The notes beneath the pieces were generated by a model, which searched no databases, was not told the origin of the DNA, and saw only the letters and a program-made list of their open reading frames with translations. Positions 17,818-26,377 of a stretch of 64,000 bases of DNA are shown piece after piece. How positions within the stretch are numbered: the stretch's first letter is position 1; each line of letters starts with the position of its first letter. The DNA comes from Paenibacillus amylolyticus (GTDB taxonomy: Bacteria > Bacillota > Bacilli > Paenibacillales > Paenibacillaceae): contig NZ_BCNV01000001.1 of NCBI RefSeq assembly GCF_001570725.1, positions 558,001-622,000 of the forward strand, read 5' to 3'. The translations under genes were made by a program, and so were the position numbers.

Positions 17818-19284
17818 ATGGCACGCACAGTGAAAAGATGGCTTGTTCTCCTGGCGGCAGTATCTCTGCTGCTGGTGAATGCCGTGCCTGCGGCGGCCTC
17901 CCCGGCGCCGTATGAGAGTTATAACTACAACTACTGGAAAGAGGCTGTTCCTTCACCAGATGCCTATCTGCCCGAGCGTACGATATCAGGCCGTGACCTC
18001 GGCATTAGTGAGTTCAAAGACCCCGGTGATGTGAACGTTTCTCCCTCTGGATTGATCTATATTTTGGATAGTGGTAACAGCCGAATTGTCGTATTGGACC
18101 CAGGCTTTAAGCTGCTGCGCGTAATCGATGGATTCATGATGGAGGGTAGCAAGGAGGCCTTTAACCTTCCAGGTGGATTGTTTGTCGATGAAGAAGAACG
18201 CATATATGTCGCCGATACGGGAAACAGTCGTGTGGTTGTCCTTGATGGAGAGGGGACGTTGATACAAACCATCACGAAGCCCGAGTCAGATATCCTATCG
18301 ACCCAATTCCAGTTTCAGCCTTTGAAGCTGACGGTGGACCATGTAGGCCGAGTGTATGTTGTGGCACAGGGGGTCTACGAAGGCATCATGCAGTTTGACG
18401 AGAGTGGGAAATTTATCGGATATGTCGGTACCAACAAAGTGGAGCGGGACTACGGGGAATACATCTGGCGCATGTTATCGACCAAAGCCCAGCGCGCGCA
18501 GATGGTCCTGTTTGTTCCAACGGAGTTCTCCAATGCGGATATTGACCACAAAGGATTCGTGTATGCAACGAATATTGATCCCGGCTCGAATGAACCGATC
18601 AAGCGGCTTAACCCGTCTGGTGAAGATGTACTGAAACGCTTTGGTTATTACGATGTCAAAGGCGATATCCGGTTCCGTAACAATCCGGGTCCCTCCAAAC
18701 TGATTGATGTGAAAGTGCTGGGCGACGGCATGTACAGTGTATTGGATGCGACACAGAACCGGGTGTTCACGTACGACGATGAAGGTCATCTGCTCTACAT
18801 ATACGGTGGCAAAGGAAATCAGGTGGGCACGCTCAAAACACCTGTCGCGATTGAACAATCGGGTGAGCATCACTTGGTTTTGGATCGGGGCAAGAACAAC
18901 CTTGTCGTTTATGAGCCGACCCGTTTTGGTGCCCGTGTGAATGAAGCGGTGGCACTCCACTATCGGGGCGAGGACACAGAGGCCGTGAATATATGGAGAG
19001 AAGTGCTTAAGCTGAATGCTAACTATGACATCGCTTATATCGGTATCGGCAAGTCCTTATTAATGGAGAAGAAAAACGAGGAAGCGCTGGGTTACTTCGA
19101 ACTTGGAATGGACCGCAAGAGTTATTCTGTCGCGTTCAAGAGGCATCGGCGGGAGATGATGAAGGAACATTTCGGTACATTCCTGACCGCTGCAATCGCG
19201 CTGATTGTCATTCTGATCCTGACCCGGGTAGCGGTTAAATGGAGACGGAGGAGGCAGGTTGATCGTGAAGCAGGATTTCATTAA
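17818..19284 (+). CDS. NHL-repeat and TPR-like protein with C-terminal membrane anchor
   Basis: The 488-residue product has an N-terminal signal peptide (cleavage near residue 27, AAAS) followed by NHL-type beta-propeller blades over about 55-370, such as GDVNVSPSGLIYILDSGNSRIVVLD and GGLFVDEEERIYVADTGNSRVVVLD. A short helical TPR-like part follows (380-435; EAVNIWREVLKLNANYDIAYIGIG), then one membrane helix near 455-475 and a basic tail. The propeller should therefore lie outside the cell. NHL propellers bind proteins or glycans; no enzyme motif is visible. It overlaps the next gene by 26 bases and so belongs to the transporter operon. Confidence 0.8.
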   Translation: MARTVKRWLVLLAAVSLLLVNAVPAAASPAPYESYNYNYWKEAVPSPDAYLPERTISGRDLGISEFKDPGDVNVSPSGLIYILDSGNSRIVVLDPGFKLLRVIDGFMMEGSKEAFNLPGGLFVDEEERIYVADTGNSRVVVLDGEGTLIQTITKPESDILSTQFQFQPLKLTVDHVGRVYVVAQGVYEGIMQFDESGKFIGYVGTNKVERDYGEYIWRMLSTKAQRAQMVLFVPTEFSNADIDHKGFVYATNIDPGSNEPIKRLNPSGEDVLKRFGYYDVKGDIRFRNNPGPSKLIDVKVLGDGMYSVLDATQNRVFTYDDEGHLLYIYGGKGNQVGTLKTPVAIEQSGEHHLVLDRGKNNLVVYEPTRFGARVNEAVALHYRGEDTEAVNIWREVLKLNANYDIAYIGIGKSLLMEKKNEEALGYFELGMDRKSYSVAFKRHRREMMKEHFGTFLTAAIALIVILILTRVAVKWRRRRQVDREAGFH

Positions 19285-19885
19285 GTTTCCGCTGCATCTC
19301 ATTTTTCACCCCATTGATGCATTCTGGGACCTCAAGTCGGATAACCGGGGACGGCTGCTTGTTGCTTTTGCAGCATTGGCGCTTACCATTGTCATGATGA
19401 TTTTGCAAAAGCAGTACGCAGGATTTCTCGTCAATTACATCGATCCTCGTACGATTAATAGCATCATCGAGATCGCCACAGTTGCGGTCCCTTTCTTTCT
19501 ATGGTGCACGGCCAACTGGGCGGTAACGACCTTGATGGAAGGGGAAGGCAAGTTCAGGGAAATCGTTCTGGCGACAGGTTACTCACTCATTCCAATTATT
19601 CTGATCTATGCCCCGATGATCGTGATCAGCCGGTTCATGGTGCAGGAGGAGACTGCTTTTTATTATCTGTTCAATAGCATTGCATTCTTCTGGTTTATAC
19701 TGCTTCTGTTCATTGGCATGATGACGGTACACCAGTACACGGTGATTAGAACAATGATAACGATGGTGCTGACACTCATTGTGATGGGCATTATCGTATT
19801 CCTTGGCGCACTGGTCTTCAGCATGCTGCAACAGTTGTACGAATTCGGTTATAACATTTACCGCGAGTTGATTTTTCGGACCTAA
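19259..19885 (+). CDS. YIP1-family multi-span membrane protein
   Basis: This 208-residue protein has five predicted helices (about 36-53, 68-90, 103-125, 140-160 and 170-195) and the look of the YIP1/Yip1-domain family. Either TTG 19259 or GTG 19265 could be the start; GGAGGAGG at 19247-19254 fits the TTG slightly better. Start and end of translation overlap those of the NHL-protein gene. The role of bacterial Yip1 proteins is unclear. Its place here suggests it anchors or organises the surface glycan machinery, which is inference. Confidence 0.7.
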   Translation: MIVKQDFIKFPLHLIFHPIDAFWDLKSDNRGRLLVAFAALALTIVMMILQKQYAGFLVNYIDPRTINSIIEIATVAVPFFLWCTANWAVTTLMEGEGKFREIVLATGYSLIPIILIYAPMIVISRFMVQEETAFYYLFNSIAFFWFILLLFIGMMTVHQYTVIRTMITMVLTLIVMGIIVFLGALVFSMLQQLYEFGYNIYRELIFRT

Positions 19886-19899
19886 AGGAGGCGGCATCC

Positions 19900-22485
19900 G
19901 TGAACAAAAGGCAACGATTATATACGGTGCTGGCTGGTGGTACAGCTGTGATCATGATTGCAGCCGGGCTGCTGTATATAAACAACAGGGGGGTTCCTGC
20001 CGTAGAAGCCGCGGCTTATCTGGATACGACAACCAGAGCCATGCCCGTCACGGAGGACCCGTTGCAGTTCCTTAGCGACTCCTCGCAGGGCGTGCCTGGT
20101 ATGCAACTGGTCGCCGAAGATCAGAGACTCGCCCTGTATTATAACGAGGAGACAACGGAAATTGCAGTACGGGACGGGAAAAGTGGAGAGATTTGGTACA
20201 GCAATCCGAAAGAACGGGCTGAGGATGGTCTCGCTTCTGCATATGAAAAAGAGGTGCTGTCCTCCCAGTTGAACGTGTCTTTCCGGGATTCGATGGGCAC
20301 ACTGGAGAACTTTCCGAATTTCAGCTCCAGTATTAGCAACAAGCAATTCACAGTGGGCCAGATCGATCAAGGGATTCGGGTGAACTATACGCTTGGTGAT
20401 ACGTCACTTGGCATTGATGCGCTGCCTAAACTGATTAGCAAACAGCGTCTGGAGGAGAAAGTGCTTTCCAAGCTGGATGCTACTGTCGCAAGGTACACAT
20501 CTGCCCGATATTATCCAACCAAGAACAATCCGGATATTCTGGAACGGCTGGATGGACAGATTTCGAAGCAACTTGTGCTGAACAAGATGCTGGGTGCCTT
20601 TGAGACGGCAGGTTACACGGTGGACGATCTGGCTTTTGACAATCAGGAGAATGGAGTCGAAGGCGGAGGTGTATCGGATAAGCCCAGCTTCGTCATTTCT
20701 GTGGAATATCGACTTGAGCAGGGGGCACTCGTTGTGACCGTGCCTCTGAGCCAAATAGAAGAAAGTGGGCAGTACCGCATTCGAAATATTGATTTGCTCG
20801 CTTATTTTGGTGCGGCGGATACGAAGGGTGAGGGTTACATGCTCGTGCCCGACGGTTCAGGCAGCCTGATCCATCTGAACAACGGAAAAACCCAGGAAGA
20901 GCAGTATGTACAGCGTGTATATGGCGCAGACCCAAATGATAATTCGCTCAGTCGTCCTCAGGTTAGTGAATCCGCGTATATGCCTGTGTTTGGTCTGAAG
21001 AACGGGGAGAAAGCCTGGTTTGCAGTCATTGAAAAAGGGGATGGCATTGCCAGTATCTCCGCGGATATTGGAGGCAGACAGAATAGCTACAACCATGTAC
21101 ACGCGACCTTCTCCCTGCGCGGAGAGGATGAGCTGGAGATGTACACCTCGCAGAAAATGCAGGAGATCCAGCTGCTTAGCGATGAGCCTTTCCGTGGAGA
21201 TATTCAGGTTCGCTATCATTTTCTTCATGGAGAAGATGCCAGTTACTCAGGAATGGCCCGCCTGTATCAGCAGCAGTTGATCGAGCAGGATGTATTGCAG
21301 CCACTCTCAGAACAGACGGAGTTGCCGTTTTATGTGGATGTGCTTGGTGCAGTGGACAAAAAGGCTTCGTTCCTGAGTGTGCCTTATCGGACCACCTTAG
21401 CCATGACGACGTACGAACAGGCCACCGAAATGGCGGCGAAGTTACAGCAGGAAGGTGTGAACCGCGTACAGATGCGTTATCAGGGATGGTTCGGTGGCGG
21501 CATCAGCCATCATACGCCAACCCGGGTGAAATTGGATAGTGAAGTAGGTAGTCGTTCCGAGCTACAAGCATTGTCCGCTAAGCTGGAGCAGTCGGGTGGA
21601 GCTCTGTTCCCGGATGTGGCTTTCCAGCACATGTATCACGATGATTTGCGCTTTGCTCCCTCCTCGGATGCAGCTCGGTTTGTAACGAAGGAGACCGCGG
21701 AACTATATCCATACAATCCTGCGCTTAATCGCATGGATCAGAGTAAGGACAGCTATTATTTGCTCTCAGCGGCCAAGCTTCCTTATGTGGTGAATGAGTT
21801 TGCTGACAAATTCAATAAACTGGGCCTTGGTGGATTATCCCTTCGTGATCTCGGGCAGGTCCTGACTTCAGATTATCGGGATAGTCGGGTGATTCATCGG
21901 GAGACGGCGAAGAACATTGTGAAGGAGCAGCTGGGCAAGCTGGAACAATCCTATCCGAACCTGATGGTATCCGCAGCCAATAGTTACGCTTGGGGAAGTG
22001 CACAACATGTTGTGAATGTACCCGCAGGGTCGAGTCGGTTCAATATTACCGATGAAGAAGTTCCTTTTTATGCGATGGTTATTCATGGATACATGAACTA
22101 TGCGGCATCTCCGATGAACACGTCGGGGGATCAGGATCTCCGCAAACAGTTGCTGCGCAGTCTGGAGCATGGGGCAGCTCCATATTTTCAATGGACCTAT
22201 GAACCATCATCCAGGCTGAAGCTGACGAATTATGATTCGGCCTACGCAACGGAGTATGCATATTGGGTGGATGATGCCGTTGCTTTGTATAAGCAGGCCA
22301 ATGAAGTGCTGGGAAATTTGGCGAATAAGCAGATTCTCAAGCATGAACGCATTCAGGATGGCGTGGTTCGGATCACCTATACTGGGGGTACATCCATCCT
22401 TGTGAATTACAATGCGGATGCAGTAACCGTGGATGGAACAACGGTTGGCGGGACGGACTATGTGGTGGGAGGAATGAACCGATGA
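19900..22485 (+). CDS. DUF5696-type surface protein, possible glycoside hydrolase
   Basis: The 861-residue product starts at GTG with AGGAGG upstream and has a membrane-anchoring or signal helix at 9-27. Residues 60-470 are mainly beta (a super-sandwich-like region with VPDGSGSLIHLNNG). From about 475 the order fits a TIM barrel: PFYVDVLG, GVNRVQMRYQGWFGGG (near 528), FPDVAFQHMY, GLSLRDLGQVLTSDY (near 648), MVSAANSYAWG, VPFYAMVIHGYMNYAASPMN (near 721) and PYFQWTYEPSSRL. A small C-terminal beta domain follows. This layout recalls GH101/GH129-type enzymes, but the family has no known activity that I can name. Its operon position favours a glycan-active role. Confidence 0.7.
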   Translation: MNKRQRLYTVLAGGTAVIMIAAGLLYINNRGVPAVEAAAYLDTTTRAMPVTEDPLQFLSDSSQGVPGMQLVAEDQRLALYYNEETTEIAVRDGKSGEIWYSNPKERAEDGLASAYEKEVLSSQLNVSFRDSMGTLENFPNFSSSISNKQFTVGQIDQGIRVNYTLGDTSLGIDALPKLISKQRLEEKVLSKLDATVARYTSARYYPTKNNPDILERLDGQISKQLVLNKMLGAFETAGYTVDDLAFDNQENGVEGGGVSDKPSFVISVEYRLEQGALVVTVPLSQIEESGQYRIRNIDLLAYFGAADTKGEGYMLVPDGSGSLIHLNNGKTQEEQYVQRVYGADPNDNSLSRPQVSESAYMPVFGLKNGEKAWFAVIEKGDGIASISADIGGRQNSYNHVHATFSLRGEDELEMYTSQKMQEIQLLSDEPFRGDIQVRYHFLHGEDASYSGMARLYQQQLIEQDVLQPLSEQTELPFYVDVLGAVDKKASFLSVPYRTTLAMTTYEQATEMAAKLQQEGVNRVQMRYQGWFGGGISHHTPTRVKLDSEVGSRSELQALSAKLEQSGGALFPDVAFQHMYHDDLRFAPSSDAARFVTKETAELYPYNPALNRMDQSKDSYYLLSAAKLPYVVNEFADKFNKLGLGGLSLRDLGQVLTSDYRDSRVIHRETAKNIVKEQLGKLEQSYPNLMVSAANSYAWGSAQHVVNVPAGSSRFNITDEEVPFYAMVIHGYMNYAASPMNTSGDQDLRKQLLRSLEHGAAPYFQWTYEPSSRLKLTNYDSAYATEYAYWVDDAVALYKQANEVLGNLANKQILKHERIQDGVVRITYTGGTSILVNYNADAVTVDGTTVGGTDYVVGGMNR

Positions 22486-23381
22486 GAACCATTCGATTAT
22501 CATTGAAGTCACGGAGAGCGCTGCTTGGACTTGCATTCATTTCTCCGTGGTTGCTCGGTTTCATCTTCCTCTTTGCCACACCACTCCTGCAATCGATTCG
22601 GTTCAGTCTGAGTAATCTGTCCGTTGCTCCGGGCGGGTACGTTCTGGACTTCGTTGGATTTAAAAATTTCAAGGATGCACTTCTGGTTGACGCTACATTC
22701 AACCGAATTCTGGTGGATTCAGTTGGAGCGATGGTACTGAACGTGCCGATGATTCTGTTCTTCAGTTTGTTTACGGCGACATTGCTCAACCAGAAGTTCA
22801 GAGGCAGAACGATGGCACGTGCGATCTTTTTCCTGCCGGTTATTCTGGCTTCCAGTGCAGTCGCAGCAGCTGAGTCTGCGGGATTAATCAATCTAATGGG
22901 GGATGCGAGTGCGGTGGATGCATCAGCCGATGGCGGTGCTTCGTTCAACGTGGTATCCATTGTGCGGATGCTGGCGGATGTGGGACTACCGATGGCCTAT
23001 GTGGATTACATTGTAGAAGCCATCATGCGGATCTATGAGATTATTAGTAGCTCAGGCGTTCAGATTCTGATCTTCCTCGCCGCGCTGCAATCAGTACCAG
23101 GATCGATGTATGAGGTTGCGAAGATCGAAGGGGCGACAGCCTATGAATCGTTCTGGAAAATTACATTTCCCATGGTCAGTCCCTTGATTCTGACGAATGT
23201 CATCTATACGATCATTGATTCATTTGCCGGGAGTCCAGTCACACAGGCCATCTACCAAACCGCATTCAAAACCCAGAACTTTGGCTTGAGCTCGGCGATG
23301 TCCTGGTTGTACACGCTGGTGATTGGTCTTGTCCTGATCGTAGTAGGCTGGGTGCTGTCACGGCGGGTTCACTACAACTGA
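22482..23381 (+). CDS. sugar ABC transporter permease (MalF type), second pair
   Basis: The 299-residue protein begins inside the stop of the DUF5696-type gene. It has six helices and the EAA loop MYEVAKIEGATAYESFWKI. A polar insert of about 50 residues (around 130-180: NLMGDASAVDASADGG...) lies between helices three and four, longer than in the first permease. It forms the second permease pair with the next gene. Confidence 0.88.
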   Translation: MRTIRLSLKSRRALLGLAFISPWLLGFIFLFATPLLQSIRFSLSNLSVAPGGYVLDFVGFKNFKDALLVDATFNRILVDSVGAMVLNVPMILFFSLFTATLLNQKFRGRTMARAIFFLPVILASSAVAAAESAGLINLMGDASAVDASADGGASFNVVSIVRMLADVGLPMAYVDYIVEAIMRIYEIISSSGVQILIFLAALQSVPGSMYEVAKIEGATAYESFWKITFPMVSPLILTNVIYTIIDSFAGSPVTQAIYQTAFKTQNFGLSSAMSWLYTLVIGLVLIVVGWVLSRRVHYN

Positions 23382-23409
23382 CGGTTAACATTAAGGGAGG
23401 CTTCAGATT

Positions 23410-24420
23410 ATGGCTGCATCAGGGACAGATCGCATGGTGGTAGTTCCGAAGCAGAATTATCACATGCATCGGGTGCGAAACAAGACATCGGACCTTCTCT
23501 ATTCCATATTCAGATATGCACTGGTCATCGGTATTTCATTTATTATTTTATACCCGTTATTTCTCAAAGTGTCAGTTGCGTTCAAGGATAAGCAGGATAT
23601 CTACAATCCAACGATCTATATGATTCCCCAGCACTTTACATTGGATAATATCCGGCTAGCGGCGCAAGTGATGGATTACCTGCCTCTGCTGGCGAACACG
23701 TTATTGTTCGTTACCATTACAACGCTTCTGACAGCCATGTCCTGTGCGCTTGCAGGATACGGCTTCGCCCGGTTTTCTTTTCCGGGTAGCAATGTGCTCT
23801 TTGTGCTGGTAATTCTCACGATTCTGGTACCGACAAGTACGCTCATGGTGCCGATGTATCTGCATTTCCGCAGCTTTGACTTTCTGGGCATCATCCAGTT
23901 GTTCACCGGAACGAATGGCATCAATCTGCTGAATACGTACTGGCCTTCAATAATTACGGCTGCTACAGCGGGAGGGCTGAAGGCGGGACTGTTCATCTAT
24001 ATTTTCCGTCAGTTCTTCAAGGGCATGCCGAAGGAGATTGAGGAGGCCGCACTGATTGACGGTGCAGGCGGATTCAAAACGTTTGCTCGAATCATGTTGC
24101 CCAATGCGATCTCACCACTAATTACGGTCATTTTGTTCTCTTTTGTATGGCAGTACAATGATACATTCTATTCGGCGTTGTTTATGAGTGAAAGTCCACT
24201 GATCTCGCTGAAGGTGGCTTCCTTACCAGCTCAGGCGAACCAGTTGATTCCGCAACTGATGGGATTTGGTTCGAACTCGGGCATTAAGGCGGATCCGAAC
24301 TATGTGGCCATGATCGTGGATACAGGCATTTTGTTGGCGATTGCACCGCTGATTATTTTGTATCTGTTTGTACAGCGCTATTTCGTGGAGAGTATTGAAC
24401 GTTCCGGTGTTGTGGGTTAA
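23410..24420 (+). CDS. sugar ABC transporter permease (MalG type), second pair
   Basis: The 336-residue protein has a 30-residue hydrophilic N-terminal extension, six helices and the EAA loop IEEAALIDGAGGFKTFARI. The ribosome binding site GGGAGG is 8-10 bases before the ATG. Having two permease pairs and two binding proteins in one operon suggests either two importers acting on successive products of one polysaccharide or one duplicated system. Confidence 0.9.
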   Translation: MAASGTDRMVVVPKQNYHMHRVRNKTSDLLYSIFRYALVIGISFIILYPLFLKVSVAFKDKQDIYNPTIYMIPQHFTLDNIRLAAQVMDYLPLLANTLLFVTITTLLTAMSCALAGYGFARFSFPGSNVLFVLVILTILVPTSTLMVPMYLHFRSFDFLGIIQLFTGTNGINLLNTYWPSIITAATAGGLKAGLFIYIFRQFFKGMPKEIEEAALIDGAGGFKTFARIMLPNAISPLITVILFSFVWQYNDTFYSALFMSESPLISLKVASLPAQANQLIPQLMGFGSNSGIKADPNYVAMIVDTGILLAIAPLIILYLFVQRYFVESIERSGVVG

Positions 24421-24449
24421 CATGGTAAACCCAATTGGAGGTGTTAGTG

Positions 24450-25412
24450 ATGACGGTGCCTACGATCAACAGTGCTCCGGTGAATGAAGCAGCGACATCT
24501 GAAGCGAGAGAATTAATGGCGTTTCTGGTCGAGCGTTATGGGAAAGGGATGTTGTCAGGTCAGCAGGATTACAGCAATCTGAACTGGATTAATGAAAACA
24601 CAGGCCGCAAACCAGCTGTGATTGGCTTTGATCTCATGGAATATTCGCCATCAAGAACAGAGCGCGGCGCGGTCTCTCAGGAGATCCGGGATGCGATTGC
24701 ATGGCACCGACAAGGTGGCATTGTGACGCTGTGCTGGCACTGGAATGCACCGACGGATCTGATCGATGAACCAGGTAAAGAGTGGTGGCGGGGGTTCTAT
24801 ACGGACGCAACCACCTATGATCTGGCATCAGCGCTGGCTGATACTGAGTCAGAAGAGTACAGACTTTTGATCCGGGATATCGATGCGATTGCATTTCACT
24901 TGCAAGAGTTGAAGGATGCTGGTGTGCCTGTTTTATTCCGACCACTTCATGAAGCGGAGGGCGGCTGGTTCTGGTGGGGAGCGAAAGGCCCCGAACCTGC
25001 CATACAGTTATATCAGTTGTTGTATGATCGATTGGTTCAAGAACATCAGCTGCACAACCTTATCTGGGTCTGGAACTCAGAAAAACCGGAATGGTATCCA
25101 GGGGATGATGTCGTGGATATTGTGAGTGTAGATGTATACCCGGAAGCAGGAGATCACAGCCCGTTGGCTGCACGTTACGCCAACCTGCGAGAACTTGTGA
25201 AGGACAACAAAATCATTGCACTCGCCGAGAACGGCTCCATCCCTGATCCTGAGCAAATGAAGGAACAGGATGTGCACTGGAGTTGGTTCTGTACTTGGAC
25301 AGGTGGATTCCTCAGAGATGGGACACATAATGATGTGGCGTTTTTGAAGAAAGTGTATAACAGCGAAGAGGTCATTACGCTCGATCAGTTACCGAAGTGG
25401 AGTTGGTTGTAG
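24450..25412 (+). CDS. glycoside hydrolase family 26, probable beta-mannanase
   Basis: The frame opens at 24435, but GGAGG lies eight bases before the ATG at 24450, giving 320 residues. The predicted acid/base is Glu168 in RPLHEAEGGWFWWG, a hallmark of GH26, and the nucleophile is Glu260 in IALAENGS. Other GH26 features are the GFDLMEY and CWHWNAP strands. No signal peptide is present, so the enzyme should act in the cytoplasm on imported oligosaccharides rather than on polymer. GH26 members cleave mainly beta-1,4-mannans, some beta-1,3-linkages. It is the last gene of the operon; a strong terminator follows. Confidence 0.88.
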   Translation: MTVPTINSAPVNEAATSEARELMAFLVERYGKGMLSGQQDYSNLNWINENTGRKPAVIGFDLMEYSPSRTERGAVSQEIRDAIAWHRQGGIVTLCWHWNAPTDLIDEPGKEWWRGFYTDATTYDLASALADTESEEYRLLIRDIDAIAFHLQELKDAGVPVLFRPLHEAEGGWFWWGAKGPEPAIQLYQLLYDRLVQEHQLHNLIWVWNSEKPEWYPGDDVVDIVSVDVYPEAGDHSPLAARYANLRELVKDNKIIALAENGSIPDPEQMKEQDVHWSWFCTWTGGFLRDGTHNDVAFLKKVYNSEEVITLDQLPKWSWL

Positions 25413-25442
25413 GGCTGTCATCTGAAAGAATACTCAACTTAC

Positions 25443-25492
25443 AAAAAGCGTCAGCAAGGCATGAGAGAATTATGCCAATGCTGACGCTTTTT
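25443..25492 (+). terminator. strong terminator of the glycan operon
   Basis: AAAAAGCGTCAGCA and TGCTGACGCTTTTT are perfect 14-base complements, with an inner GGCAT/ATGCC stem. It is symmetrical enough to act in both directions. Confidence 0.9.
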
Positions 25493-25636
25493 ATATGAAA
25501 CGATCTCATGCGAATGGATACAGGTCTCGATGAATGAACTAATTTGCTACAGATATTTCCATAAATGATGGCATGATGTACACTATGACTAACGAATATG
25601 GATACGGAACGATTTGTTGGAGGTGGTGAGATTCCT

Positions 25637-26173
25637 ATGACGGATTTGAAGGCGTATCATTATTTTGAACAAAGTCTTGGACCTTTCCGCAATCTCTCCA
25701 GCCTGTCTAATGAAGAAGCCGAAATAGTTACTCAACAAATCCGTGATCAAGGCCGGAATTTTGCCAGTCAGCGATCAGCGGATTATATGACCATCCGTAG
25801 AGCACTTGAACATCAAGCGTACGAGCAGTTTAAGGCCAAGGGAGGAACCCCCACCAATCGATATCCCCACTATCTGACCCTTGGTGCATGTGAATGGCTG
25901 TCATCTTGGTATAACGAACCAGATTTACTGATCATCCCTTGGGAAGATCTGTCTGCCGAAGTTGTAAGTTTCACCTATGGAGACCTCTTTCCAACAATGC
26001 GATATATGGATGATAAACCTTACCGTAAGCAGATATACACCAAAGACGAAATTCTGGAAATTATTCAGGCCTATGGTTGGCCTCAAGAATGGAACCGGCA
26101 AGGTAATCAAGGCCCGGAACGATATATTGAAGTACAAGTGTGGGACGAGCGCATTTTTAGACCTTATCGTTGA
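25637..26173 (+). CDS. conserved-looking protein of unknown function
   Basis: The ATG at 25637 is preferred over 25598 because GGAGGTGGTGAG precedes it; the product is then 178 residues. The sequence is polar and aromatic-rich, without signal peptide or membrane helix. Striking parts are YFEQSLGPFRNLSSLS near the N-terminus, HYLTLGACEWLSSWY, IPWEDLSAEVVSFTYGDLFPTM and a final IEVQVWDERIFRPYR. I do not recognise a family. It stands alone between a terminator and the promoter of the next operon. Confidence 0.65.
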   Translation: MTDLKAYHYFEQSLGPFRNLSSLSNEEAEIVTQQIRDQGRNFASQRSADYMTIRRALEHQAYEQFKAKGGTPTNRYPHYLTLGACEWLSSWYNEPDLLIIPWEDLSAEVVSFTYGDLFPTMRYMDDKPYRKQIYTKDEILEIIQAYGWPQEWNRQGNQGPERYIEVQVWDERIFRPYR

Positions 26174-26198
26174 AGCGAAGGCGTTTAGGGCACATTTT

Positions 26199-26258
26199 CA
26201 CCGTTTATAACCGGTGCAAAAAAGTGCAATTGCAGGAAATACGGGTGTTCGTTATAGT
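26199..26258 (+). promoter_or_regulatory. promoter of the second importer operon with upstream inverted repeat
   Basis: TTGCAG (26230-26235), a 17-base spacer and TATAGT (26253-26258) form a good sigma-A promoter. CACCG-TTTATAAC-CGGTG (26199-26216) is an inverted repeat centred near -60, a position that suits an activator. The AraC-type regulator encoded in the same operon is a candidate to bind there. Confidence 0.6.
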
Positions 26259-26266
26259 GAGTGAAA

Positions 26267-26320
26267 GCTTTGACCGGTCAGGAAGAATCTTCTTCAAGAG
26301 CCTGTCAAAGCCCCTTTTTT
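26267..26320 (+). terminator. leader hairpin with T-run (possible attenuator)
   Basis: GCTTTGAC (26267-26274) pairs with GTCAAAGC (26304-26311), followed by CCC and six T residues. It lies just after the promoter and before the binding-protein gene, so it would end transcripts early unless read through. An alternative inner hairpin GAAGA/TCTTC is also possible. Confidence 0.5.
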
Positions 26321-26377
26321 AATTGTTAATCCGATTAAGACTATAGGTTTAAGAGACTAAGGAGGATGGGAAAGCCT

